Below are positions 1-6,635 of a stretch of DNA of 37,284 nt, in pieces. A program made the translations under genes and the position numbers. Within the stretch, counting starts at the first letter, position 1, and the number at the start of each line of letters is the position of its first letter. This DNA is from an uncultured Bacteroidales bacterium (GTDB lineage: Bacteria; Bacteroidota; Bacteroidia; Bacteroidales; UBA932), in NCBI GenBank assembly GCA_905235445.1, contig CAJOLJ010000019.1, forward strand, positions 1 through 37,284, written 5' to 3'. Below the pieces are notes generated by a model. It worked only from the letters and a program-made list of their open reading frames with translations. It was not told the origin of the DNA and ran no database searches.

Positions 1-1
1 T

Positions 2-673
2 TTACCAGATAAACGGAATCAACCTGAACTTCACTTTCTTCTTGTAATGGGAGTAGCCTTCCAGCCCTTCCTCAAGGACTTTCTCCTCATTTTTAATCCT
101 TGCCGCTATGATGGGGATATACAAAAACATGACGAGCAGTGAAATCAGTGAACCAAGGACCAGAGGCATGCTCAGGAAAAGGACGAGGGTCACCATGTAC
201 ATGGGATGACGCACAATACCGTACAGGCCCGTATCGATGACTTTCTGGTTTTCCTGAACTTCGATCGTCCTGGAAAGGAATGTGTTCTCGCGAAGAACCT
301 CAGCGTACAGGGCATAAGATAGAAGGAAAAGTCCTGCCCCGACCCATGATACCCAGGTCGGGAGGAGCATCCATCCGAACCTCCTGCTCAGTCCCGCCAT
401 TATGAAAGCACAGAGGAACATAAGCCCCGAAAGGGCTATGACAGTTTTCTGCTCTTTCTCATTCTCCTTGGCGCTGAGCCTTTTGCGAAGAAGTTCTGGG
501 TTCCGCTTCATAAGGACAAGTCCCGCCGTGAACATAGGGATGAAAAGTATTGCCATAAGAAGCCAGGCTTGCCAGAAGCCTAGCGTCCCGGCTGGAAGAA
601 AAAGAAGGCCTCCCAGAAGAAGTACTCCCAGGAAGAATCTCGAAATTGCTTTGAGGAAAAGTGACCTGTCCAT
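2..673 (-). CDS. ICMT/PEMT-family integral membrane methyltransferase
   Basis: Likely a membrane-bound SAM-dependent methyltransferase of the isoprenylcysteine carboxylmethyltransferase (ICMT)/phospholipid methyltransferase superfamily; the substrate in bacteria is generally unknown. The 223-residue product has about five hydrophobic segments (residues 12-28, 33-55, 79-95, 103-125, 160-190). It ends with the family signature: GLYGIVRHPMY at 149-159, then an EE pair at 196-197 before a basic, aromatic tail. In the family these form the SAM-binding pocket. The frame extends upstream to a TTG at 721, but the ATG at 673 starts a natural MDRSLFLK N-terminus, so I prefer it. The stop lies at the very edge of the window and the gene is complete. 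It is followed upstream by an S41 peptidase on the same strand, but a gap of about 170 bases makes co-transcription uncertain. The family call is firm; the substrate is unknown. Confidence 0.85.
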   Translation of the reverse strand: MDRSLFLKAISRFFLGVLLLGGLLFLPAGTLGFWQAWLLMAILFIPMFTAGLVLMKRNPELLRKRLSAKENEKEQKTVIALSGLMFLCAFIMAGLSRRFGWMLLPTWVSWVGAGLFLLSYALYAEVLRENTFLSRTIEVQENQKVIDTGLYGIVRHPMYMVTLVLFLSMPLVLGSLISLLVMFLYIPIIAARIKNEEKVLEEGLEGYSHYKKKVKFRLIPFIW

Positions 674-798
674 ATTTTGAGGTGTGAGTTGCTGGCTATA
701 TGCCTGAAGAGATGTCGTCAAGTGAAATGGAAAACCTGCTCCTTCATTGAGGGCTGTCTTGGGAATTTGTCCAGGTCAAGAGTGCGGACCCCGCTCCT

Positions 799-839
799 CT
801 CCTCCCAGGTTCTTGGCATCCTGAGGGAGACGGGAGGAG
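799..839. other. Inverted repeat downstream of the S41 peptidase
   Basis: CTCCTCCC at 799-806 and GGGAGGAG at 832-839 form a perfect 8-bp stem with a 25-base loop, seven bases beyond the S41 peptidase stop codon. No T-run follows, so it is at best a weak or factor-assisted terminator or an mRNA 3'-end stabiliser. The rest of 674-845 shows no other feature I can support. Confidence 0.35.
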
Positions 840-845
840 CGGCAG

Positions 846-1775
846 CTAGGGCCTGGATTGCCATTTTTCCGTTATCCAAGCGAGGGCATCCTCAAGTGGA
901 GTCTCTGTCTGGACATCGGGAGCAATGGGATCGTCACAGAACTCCTCGTCCGTCCTTGCCACATCGTATGACGTGGTGATGACGAGCTGGTAGCCATCCG
1001 CCAGTGGAAATACCTGGTTAGCACTGGCATATCCAGCGGAAGGTCCTCCGAAGGTACGGGCGTTCCCAAGGCCCCTGAAACAAAGCAGCGTAGCCTCGCC
1101 GGAACTTGCCGTGAGGCTGTCAGTGAGGATGGCGAGGGGCGTGGTGGTGGGGAACTTCTTGATATCGGATGACTTGAGGCCTTGGCCGTGCTGAAGCATG
1201 CCGAGGTTTACCGGCATCGTACGCTTCTTGGAGCGGAAGCGAAGGACGGTCCCGTCGGGAAGAAGAGGAGAGAGGGATGCAATCATGGGACCCATGTTTC
1301 CGCCGGTGTTTCCCCTGAGGTCCACAATCACTCCCCTGGAATCCATATTCTCCTGCAGGAAATCCAGCACGGTGCGGGTGTAGATGTCATCGCTAACCTT
1401 TACCCCGGTGTGGCTTGGAAGCAGAACGTAGGCTATCCCTCCTTCCAGCATCTTCACCTCGGGGACATTCTCGGGATAACTTGCCGTATCCTTTAACGGG
1501 GGCAGAAGGAAGGAGTGCTTTCCTCCCGCTACTTTGAGGGCCTCTCCTATCATGGTATGGACAGAGTCCATGTCGTGGATGGTCTCGGAGGCTTTCAGGA
1601 TTTGAGCCTTCTCGGCTTCCCACTGGGGGCCTTCGGCATAGAGCGCAAACATGTCCATCATCTTTACGCAGTGGCGTATATAAGCCTTGGGGGTATCCTG
1701 CCTGTCAAACATGAAGCAAGATGACACTGCAAGTGCTGTTGACAGTATTAACAGATGTGTTGAGAGCTTTTTCAT
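846..1775 (-). CDS. S41-family peptidase, predicted lipoprotein
   Basis: Predicted serine peptidase of the C-terminal-processing/tricorn-core family S41. The 309-residue protein begins with a lipoprotein signal peptide (positive MKK, hydrophobic stretch, then SSC with Cys20), so it is probably membrane-anchored in the periplasm or at the surface. The S41 core is clear: a GGKHS segment with His87, the strand-turn VDLRGNTGGN at 151-160, and the nucleophile region TASSGEA with Ser225. The lysine-bearing segment of the CtpA type (GKxTFGKG) is replaced by RTFGGPSAG, so the protein probably belongs to the Ser/His branch of S41. No PDZ domain is evident between the N-terminal helical part and the core, so the protein is shorter than typical CtpA proteases. 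The ATG at 1773-1775 is well placed. The physiological substrate cannot be inferred. Confidence 0.85.
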   Translation of the reverse strand: MKKLSTHLLILSTALAVSSCFMFDRQDTPKAYIRHCVKMMDMFALYAEGPQWEAEKAQILKASETIHDMDSVHTMIGEALKVAGGKHSFLLPPLKDTASYPENVPEVKMLEGGIAYVLLPSHTGVKVSDDIYTRTVLDFLQENMDSRGVIVDLRGNTGGNMGPMIASLSPLLPDGTVLRFRSKKRTMPVNLGMLQHGQGLKSSDIKKFPTTTPLAILTDSLTASSGEATLLCFRGLGNARTFGGPSAGYASANQVFPLADGYQLVITTSYDVARTDEEFCDDPIAPDVQTETPLEDALAWITEKWQSRP

Positions 1776-1834
1776 GATGACCCTAAAGATTTGATTGTCA
1801 TTATTTCACAAGGAGTGCCGGCATATGTGGCTAT

Positions 1835-1851
1835 ACCCGACAATATCGGGT
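1835..1851. other. Short perfect hairpin between S41 peptidase and PhzF genes
   Basis: ACCCGA (1835-1840) and TCGGGT (1846-1851) flank the 5-base loop CAATA. It lies about 27 bases beyond the PhzF stop, between two genes on the minus strand. There is no T-run in the direction of transcription, so it is only a possible weak terminator. Confidence 0.35.
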
Positions 1852-1877
1852 TGCATCAAGTAGGAGCGAAAGAGGGC

Positions 1878-2678
1878 CTAAACCGGGAACTTGGCCACTA
1901 TGTCCGCTATTGAAAACAAGGCAGCTTGACCGGAGAGTATCACCCTGTCCCCCGTCCTTCTTGTCCTCATGACCCCTTTGCGGGCGGAGGCCTGGAGGGC
2001 CAGGAGTTCTTTCTTGCCTGTCCTGTCCTGCCAGTAAGGCGTGATGAGACAATGAGCGGAACCGGTGACGGGATCCTCCGGGATGGAGAGTTTGGGGCCG
2101 AAGCAGCGGGACACGCAGTCATACTCCCCTTTGCCCTCAGCGGTGATGCACTGAAGAAGGCCGTCCAGTTCCTTGAGGGCATCTATCCTTGGAACATACT
2201 CCCGGACAAAGTCCTCGTCCGGTACTACCATGAGAAGGTCCCTTCCCATAACTGCATCCAAGGGACGGAAGCCGAGGGCCTCCTCCATCTTGTCCGTCAC
2301 CGGAACATGCCGGTAATTATTGTATGCCGGAAAGTCCATCTCAATGAAGGCGCCTTTTCTTGATACGATGAGATTTCCGCTCCAGCGTGTCTTGAAAACA
2401 AGCTTCCCAGCCTCTTTTTCATAGAAACTGAATACCACAAAGGCACTTGCCAGTGTGGCATGGCCGCAAAGGTCCACTTCCCCGCCCGGGGTGAACCAAC
2501 GGAGGGCATAGGTCTCCTTTTCGTACCCCTTCACCAGGAAGGCAGTCTCTGAGAAGTTGTTCTCGATGGCAATGCTCTGCATGAGGGAGTCTTCCGGCCA
2601 GCGGTCCATCACACATACTGCGGCCTGGTTGCCGGAGAACACTTTGTCGGTGAAGGCATCTATAATGTACTGTCTCAT
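1878..2678 (-). CDS. PhzF-family isomerase/epimerase-like protein
   Basis: Member of the PhzF/diaminopimelate-epimerase fold superfamily, named after the trans-2,3-dihydro-3-hydroxyanthranilate isomerase of phenazine synthesis. In most genomes without phenazine genes, as here, its substrate is unknown. The length (266 residues) is typical. The N-terminal half has the diagnostic DAFTDKVFSGNQAAV start, the NNFSETAF motif with the likely catalytic Glu44, and GGEVDLCGHAT around residues 67-77. The C-terminal half has the matching EDPVTGSAH segment. Its start codon overlaps the end of the upstream 65-residue membrane protein gene by four bases (ATGA), so the two are translationally coupled. No phenazine pathway gene lies nearby, so a phenazine role is unlikely. 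Confidence 0.9.
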   Translation of the reverse strand: MRQYIIDAFTDKVFSGNQAAVCVMDRWPEDSLMQSIAIENNFSETAFLVKGYEKETYALRWFTPGGEVDLCGHATLASAFVVFSFYEKEAGKLVFKTRWSGNLIVSRKGAFIEMDFPAYNNYRHVPVTDKMEEALGFRPLDAVMGRDLLMVVPDEDFVREYVPRIDALKELDGLLQCITAEGKGEYDCVSRCFGPKLSIPEDPVTGSAHCLITPYWQDRTGKKELLALQASARKGVMRTRRTGDRVILSGQAALFSIADIVAKFPV

Positions 2679-2872
2679 AATTTCTTTTTCACTTTATCGA
2701 TAAAGAGTCTCGTACCTATCGCAGCTATCAGGAATACGACGAACATAAGGACATAATGCCATGCTGTCCTGAGACCTCCTCCCAAATAATCAAACAGCAG
2801 TATCAGGCCGATGAATACTACGGCACTGATAAGCGAGCCGACAAGCTCTTTCCACTTTCCTGTCTTACCCAT
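2675..2872 (-). CDS. Small two-helix membrane protein of unknown function
   Basis: A 65-residue protein I cannot assign to a family. It has a short basic N-terminus (MGKTGKWKE), two hydrophobic segments (about residues 11-28 and 37-57) joined by a Gly-rich turn, and a Lys-rich C-terminal tail (DKVKKKL). It is probably an inner-membrane protein with both termini in the cytoplasm. The ATGA overlap with the downstream PhzF gene argues that it is a real, expressed gene and the first of a two-gene operon. Upstream, at 2895-2902 on the minus strand, TATATTCG matches the -7 box TAnnTTTG with one mismatch, which is suggestive only. Confidence 0.65.
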   Translation of the reverse strand: MGKTGKWKELVGSLISAVVFIGLILLFDYLGGGLRTAWHYVLMFVVFLIAAIGTRLFIDKVKKKL

Positions 2873-2948
2873 AGAAAATGTCTATTTGTCCTTGCGAATA
2901 TAGTCATTAATGAAATAATGGTCAATACACTAAAAGGCTTTTTTCAAC

Positions 2949-2981
2949 CACTAAGCGCAGTGAAACCCGCTAAAGGGGTTT
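2949..2981. other. Tandem short hairpins downstream of the XRE/CarboxypepD operon
   Basis: Two adjacent stem-loops: CACT/AGTG at 2949-2962 with a 6-base loop, and AAACCC/GGGTTT at 2963-2981 with a 7-base loop. They lie between the end of the carboxypeptidase-like-domain gene (3089) and the start of the next minus-strand operon (2872). A poly-A/T tract is nearby (2937-2944), but it is not directly adjacent in the minus direction. I read this as a possible transcript boundary. The remainder of 2873-3088 holds nothing I can support. Confidence 0.35.
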
Positions 2982-3088
2982 ATGTTCACTTGATCCCGTA
3001 CCGAAGCCAAACATTGTTGCTGCCCCACTGCGTGTCGATACTGAGTGGATATGCCACTAAAGGGAATAGTACCGATGTCATATGCAAA

Positions 3089-3985
3089 CTACTGGAACTC
3101 AAGCCCCTTTACGGCTATTCCGATGTTCACGGGGAATGGCTTTATTTCCCCGAGGGCTATTTTGCGAAGGTAGCTGCTCTTCAGATGCAGTGGAGCATAG
3201 AGGTACATCTCGGTGGGGCCGCGGCGGGACTCATCCCGGGACAGGAACTCTTCCAGGGCCTTCTTGTCGCAGGACACTATCTGGAACGCCACGAAATACT
3301 TCCCTTTTTCCAGCAAGATGGGTTCCTCCGGCTGAAGGTCAAAGTGCTGCGGATTGTCGGAAGGGGGGACATCAAAATAGATGGGCTTGTGAAGCACATT
3401 CACGAAGGCCTCATTCTTCCCCTCTATCCTGTAGATGTTTATGGAAGCGACGCATCCTGGGATGCTGTTGCTGTGGACCTCGAAGATGATGTCCTGGACC
3501 AGGAATGGTTTCCTGGCAGTGGCAGAGGAACCGAGTTCCGAGCCAATGAACGTGCCGCTGGCTATGGAGCATCCTATGAGTGCCTTGTCCCCGAGTATCT
3601 TGCCGCCTGGTTTCAGAAGGAACTTCTCCTTGGTATCCCCGCCGAAGGATACGGCAGGGGGAAGCTCGTTGTCTTCAAGCACTATGGTAAGGTCATCCTC
3701 GGGACCGGTGACCGGATGCTTTCCCACCCTGTATGATACGTGATGGAAGTGAAGGGTGTCGGCAGGAGGGACCTCGATTGAGAAGAGCCCGTCCACGGAG
3801 GATATCGTTCCGATGTTGTGGGAGGGCATTCCGAGCTGGACGTATTCTATGGCCTCGCCCTTGGAGTCCACTACCCTTCCCTTCACGGATACGAGGTCCT
3901 GGGCCACGCCCTGCAAGGGAAGAAGCTGCAGAGAGCTTACCATTGCGGCAAGAAAGGGACTATTCATCATAGATATCCTCATCAT
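3089..3985 (-). CDS. Exported carboxypeptidase-like regulatory domain protein
   Basis: Predicted periplasmic or cell-envelope protein of 298 residues. A signal peptide (MMRISMMNS, hydrophobic core, cleavage near GVAQD at about residue 30) is followed by a CarboxypepD_reg-like beta-sandwich at about 33-105: VKGRVVDSKGEAIEYVQL, then the turn TISSVDGLFSIEV. This is the domain that caps many Bacteroidetes TonB-dependent receptors, but here no plug or barrel follows. The remaining ~190 residues form a beta-rich region I do not recognise. The gene overlaps the 3' end of the XRE regulator gene by 26 bases, so the two are translationally linked. Start choice is uncertain among several Met codons. I took the first because it supplies the Arg of the signal peptide; the Met at 3967 is an alternative that still overlaps. 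Function unknown. Confidence 0.7.
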   Translation of the reverse strand: MMRISMMNSPFLAAMVSSLQLLPLQGVAQDLVSVKGRVVDSKGEAIEYVQLGMPSHNIGTISSVDGLFSIEVPPADTLHFHHVSYRVGKHPVTGPEDDLTIVLEDNELPPAVSFGGDTKEKFLLKPGGKILGDKALIGCSIASGTFIGSELGSSATARKPFLVQDIIFEVHSNSIPGCVASINIYRIEGKNEAFVNVLHKPIYFDVPPSDNPQHFDLQPEEPILLEKGKYFVAFQIVSCDKKALEEFLSRDESRRGPTEMYLYAPLHLKSSYLRKIALGEIKPFPVNIGIAVKGLEFQ

Positions 3986-4202
3986 TCTCCTTTCCTTCCG
4001 GGTCCGGCGTATAGTCCAGGATGTCTCCTGGCCTGCAGTCCAGGACCCTGCAAATCTTGTTCAGCGTCGTGAAACGGATCGCCCGGCCTTTCCCTGTCTT
4101 CAGAAGGGACAGGTTGGTCATGGAGATCCCGATCTTCTCCGACAGCTCGGAAAGTTTCATGTGGCGCTCCCAGAGCAGTTTATCGAGGTTGACCGTAATC
4201 AT
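3960..4202 (-). CDS. Small XRE-family helix-turn-helix regulator
   Basis: An 80-residue DNA-binding protein consisting almost only of a Cro/C1-type HTH (about residues 3-66). LDKLLWERHMKLSELSEKIG leads into the recognition region ISMTNLSLLKTGK, followed by FTTLNKICRVLDCRPGDIL, the standard last helices. The acidic tail (EGKENDEDIYDE) is unusual. The size and sequence type match the YozG-like regulators that are usually encoded beside a DUF2975 membrane protein, as here: its ATG overlaps the DUF2975 stop by four bases. It probably represses or activates its own operon, perhaps in response to the membrane partner; this is inferred from known gene pairing, not shown by the sequence. Confidence 0.88.
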   Translation of the reverse strand: MITVNLDKLLWERHMKLSELSEKIGISMTNLSLLKTGKGRAIRFTTLNKICRVLDCRPGDILDYTPDPEGKENDEDIYDE

Positions 4203-4681
4203 ATGGCAAGGCTGCTGTCTTTGGCGGCAAGGTAGGCCATCTTGTAGAGCTGGGCGAAGACGAGGGCGATCAGGGGCATAAGTATCGTGTTGGAATCTAT
4301 CTCCAACTGGCTCTCTCCCTTGAGGACGGATCCGATATTGTTCCAGAAGAACCCGTAAAAGAACATCAGCAGGGCTCCCCAGCGAAGGAGGGCTATGTTT
4401 GACCTGGGGAATATGTCACCGCTGTCCAGTCCCTTCAGTATGCGGGACAGGAAGATGCAGCAAAGAACGAAAAGCAGGGTTATCGTCAGGAGACGACCAC
4501 CTATCACGGTTATCTGCCAGCCCTTGAGTTCTTCCATCCAGACAACATTGCCATAGGAACGGTGTCCCCAGATGCTTACTCCCATATTCCACCATGTGAG
4601 AGCAACCAGTATTGCCCCCAGCACAACCGTGATGATGGAAAGCGTCCTGATACTTTGTTTTGTAGATTTCTTCATGTCCAT
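4199..4681 (-). CDS. DUF2975 membrane protein, partner of the XRE regulator
   Basis: A 160-residue protein with four hydrophobic segments (about residues 13-33, 57-78, 99-113 and 132-150), matching DUF2975 in size and in the pattern between helices 2 and 3 (LKGLDSGDIFPRSNIALLRW, close to the family's typical G-x-x-F-x-x-x-N-x-x-R-L). DUF2975 proteins are inner-membrane proteins of unknown biochemical function, almost always paired with a small XRE regulator. The frame is open for 93 codons further upstream, but the ATG at 4681 sits 35 bases from a good -7 box and gives a normal MDMKKSTKQS N-terminus; the ATG at 4675 is also possible. It is the first gene of a three-gene overlapping operon (DUF2975, XRE, CarboxypepD domain). 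Confidence 0.85.
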   Translation of the reverse strand: MDMKKSTKQSIRTLSIITVVLGAILVALTWWNMGVSIWGHRSYGNVVWMEELKGWQITVIGGRLLTITLLFVLCCIFLSRILKGLDSGDIFPRSNIALLRWGALLMFFYGFFWNNIGSVLKGESQLEIDSNTILMPLIALVFAQLYKMAYLAAKDSSLAI

Positions 4682-4716
4682 AGTTTTTGTTTGTTTTGAC
4701 CCAGCCAATGTTGAGG

Positions 4717-4724
4717 CAAAGATA
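4717..4724 (-). promoter_or_regulatory. Bacteroidetes -7 box (TATCTTTG) for the DUF2975 operon
   Basis: On the minus strand TATCTTTG matches TAnnTTTG exactly, 35 bases before the preferred ATG. Upstream, T-rich sequence (TTTTTCG near 4738-4744) could supply a weak -33 element. The expected transcript start is near 4710. Confidence 0.6.
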
Positions 4725-4816
4725 GTGCCAATTTTACGAAAAACATAAAAACTTTTTACGAAATTCATAAAACATCCTCTACTGGCACTCGTCCAATGGA
4801 AGCAAAACTGTATGTG

Positions 4817-4837
4817 GCTGCCCTTCCGAGGGGCAGC
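4817..4837. other. Perfect GC-rich hairpin, second of a tandem pair
   Basis: GCTGCCC (4817-4823) and GGGCAGC (4831-4837) pair perfectly around a 7-base loop. It lies between the end of the TonB-domain gene and the DUF2975 promoter, just beyond the hairpin at 4857-4890 in the direction of transcription, so it may back up termination there. Confidence 0.4.
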
Positions 4838-4856
4838 AGATGCGAATGTAAGAACA

Positions 4857-4890
4857 ATGCCTCCCTGCTGCGAAGTGCTAGAGGAGGCAT
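4857..4890 (-). terminator. Candidate terminator of the TonB-domain gene
   Basis: ATGCCTCC (4857-4864) pairs perfectly with GGAGGCAT (4883-4890), giving an 8-bp stem with an 18-base loop. On the minus strand it is followed by the T-rich TGTTCTT. It lies about 70 bases beyond the stop codon at 4962. The long loop and interrupted T-run lower confidence. Confidence 0.5.
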
Positions 4891-4961
4891 TTGCCATTAT
4901 ATGGTGTGAAGGAGGATAGTCTACGGCTATGAAAGAAATGATTTCCTTAGCTGGAACCAAA

Positions 4962-5669
4962 CTACTTGTTCTCCGGGAACACTACCGGGATCTGATATGT
5001 GCACCTGACGGCATGCCCGTCCACCATGCCCGGTTTCCATTTGGGGGATTTGCGGATGACCCTCATGGCCTCTTCATTGAGTGCGGGATGGCTGCCCCTG
5101 ACAATCTGCACTTCCTGAACCGAGCCGTTGGTACCCACCACGAACTGGACGACCACTTTCCTGTCAACGGAGGGATCCTTGGCCTCGGTTGGATAGACAA
5201 GGTTCTGGTGGACCCACTGCGAGAACTTAGCCAGTCCTTCGCTTCCCTTGAAAGTCGGGTTCTTGTCAAGTTCGTTTGCGGCAGGGACATTGGCATGGTC
5301 CGGGCCTTCCGAATGACGGATATAACGGGCCCCTTTCATCTCGATGACACTTCGGTTATAGACGTAGCGCCTGCCCTGGACGGTAAGGGTGTCCCCCTTC
5401 CTGATATCCAGGGCCATGATTCCCCTGCCCTGGGCATCCGAGAAACCGTAAATGAGTACTGTCCCGGTCCTGTCCTTTATGAAGAGGCGGTTGAAGTCCT
5501 TGTTGCGTATGCGGCTGACGACCCCCGTGAGTTCACACACCGTAGTGTCGGACTTGGACATGGAGAGGAACTGGGAGACGGTCTTTTTAACGGGAACGGT
5601 CCCCTGGAGGGTGAGGGACCCAAGGAAAAGCGCCACCGTGGCAACGGAAATGAATCTGAGGTTTTTCAT
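4962..5669 (-). CDS. Exported protein with OB-like region and TonB C-terminal domain
   Basis: A 235-residue protein. Residues 1-23 form a signal peptide or membrane anchor (MKNLRF, then a hydrophobic run). Residues about 44-118 look like an OB-fold (alternating strands, CELTGVVSRIRNKDFNRLFIKD, KGDTLTVQGRRYVY). Residues about 148-232 are a TonB C-terminal domain: WVHQNLVYPTEA, VVVQFVVGTNGSV, LNEEAMRVIRKSPKWKPG, and a final beta-strand. Classical TonB domains contact TonB-dependent receptors at their TonB box; Bacteroidetes also have many TonB-C domains in other envelope proteins. There is no Pro-rich spanning linker of the classical type and no ExbB/ExbD nearby, so an energy-transducing role is doubtful. 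The start is the ATG at 5669; an in-frame TTG lies 15 bases upstream. Confidence 0.75.
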   Translation of the reverse strand: MKNLRFISVATVALFLGSLTLQGTVPVKKTVSQFLSMSKSDTTVCELTGVVSRIRNKDFNRLFIKDRTGTVLIYGFSDAQGRGIMALDIRKGDTLTVQGRRYVYNRSVIEMKGARYIRHSEGPDHANVPAANELDKNPTFKGSEGLAKFSQWVHQNLVYPTEAKDPSVDRKVVVQFVVGTNGSVQEVQIVRGSHPALNEEAMRVIRKSPKWKPGMVDGHAVRCTYQIPVVFPENK

Positions 5670-5793
5670 GGAAGGTATTTGCAAATTGCGATTGAGTGAA
5701 GAAGAATCTGAGTTACCGATGCTCGCTTCCTTATGGAGAAGCGGGGGCTGCCGTATATTGTTTCAAGGTCGATGACATTAAAGACCGGGTCCC

Positions 5794-6591
5794 CTAGTCA
5801 ATCTCTTCGAACCGGGGGAGGGCCCTGCCCTCACGCTTGACCCTACCGAAGAACATCCCCTCCGGCCTGACCCAGTATTCCCCGTTCCCGTACATGGCCT
5901 GGTAGACGACTCTCCTTTCCAGGGTCTCGGAGTCCTTCGCTGAGCAGATATATCGGTACAGTCCACCCTTGAAGTGCCGGAAGTGCCTTTCCTTCCTCAC
6001 CGGGAAAGACTCGAGGAGGGTCCGGCACGCAGGAACGTAGAACTGCTTGACCTCTTCCGGGGTCGGGGTGTGCGCTCCCGGAAAATGCAGGGCTGTAGCG
6101 TAATGCTCCAGGAACTCTCCCTCGAAGTGGGCTATGGGGTCACCCTCCCCGAAGATACCCCATATCCTGTCCCTGAAATAAGGGTTGCAGCAGTCGAACT
6201 GGGTCTTTTCCAGCTGTCCGAACTCCTGGACGAGGGACTCATCTATCGTGAAGATTTGCTTCCCGTCCTGCCTGGGGGATTTGTAGGTATGCTCCCCCAC
6301 CCTCAGGCGGAGGAACTCCGACATCCGGAAATAGGGATTGCCCAGAAGAACGGGCACCCCGATGAGGGGAGCCACCATCTGGGCGTAGAATGAGCCGCAG
6401 CTGTTTCCGACAAGAAGGTCCGGGTGCACTGCGTCACAGACATCCCGGATAAGAGAGAGCGCCTGCGAGGGATGAAGCGGCAGGTCCGGGGTTATGACAT
6501 TCGCCTCATGCCCCATCCCTTCCCTGAGGGAGAGGGCCGCAGGGCACTGCCCGCTTGAGAAAAAGCCGTGAAGAAAGAGAACCGTCTTCAT
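5794..6591 (-). CDS. YqiA-like alpha/beta-hydrolase fused to a DUF1653-like domain
   Basis: A 265-residue two-domain protein. Residues 1-195 resemble the YqiA/YcfP esterase family: an LFLHGFFSSGQ oxyanion-loop start, the nucleophile elbow VGNSCGSF with Ser64, and candidate Asp151 (EGDPIAHFE) and His174 (FPGAHTPT). Residues about 203-262 match DUF1653: HFKGGLYRYICSAKDSETLE, VVYQAMYGNGEYWVRP, then FGRVKREGRALPRFEEI. DUF1653 normally occurs as a small free-standing protein, so the fusion is noteworthy. No signal peptide is present, so it should be cytoplasmic. The next upstream gene (an esterase lipoprotein) ends 44 bases away, so they may be co-transcribed. The enzyme's substrate is unknown; YqiA-type enzymes cleave simple esters in vitro. 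Confidence 0.82.
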   Translation of the reverse strand: MKTVLFLHGFFSSGQCPAALSLREGMGHEANVITPDLPLHPSQALSLIRDVCDAVHPDLLVGNSCGSFYAQMVAPLIGVPVLLGNPYFRMSEFLRLRVGEHTYKSPRQDGKQIFTIDESLVQEFGQLEKTQFDCCNPYFRDRIWGIFGEGDPIAHFEGEFLEHYATALHFPGAHTPTPEEVKQFYVPACRTLLESFPVRKERHFRHFKGGLYRYICSAKDSETLERRVVYQAMYGNGEYWVRPEGMFFGRVKREGRALPRFEEID

Positions 6592-6635
6592 CAGTAGTGG
6601 GTCAGATTACATTTGTCCTCTGAGCCTTCGAAGCC

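Noticed and set aside
2756..3736. 326-codon plus-strand frame over the carboxypeptidase-like-domain gene
   Set aside because: Overlaps two better minus-strand genes; product has no recognisable family.
5724..5743. CGCTTC/GAAGCG inverted repeat upstream of the TonB-domain gene
   Set aside because: A 6-bp stem without a T-run; could be chance. No regulatory role can be supported.
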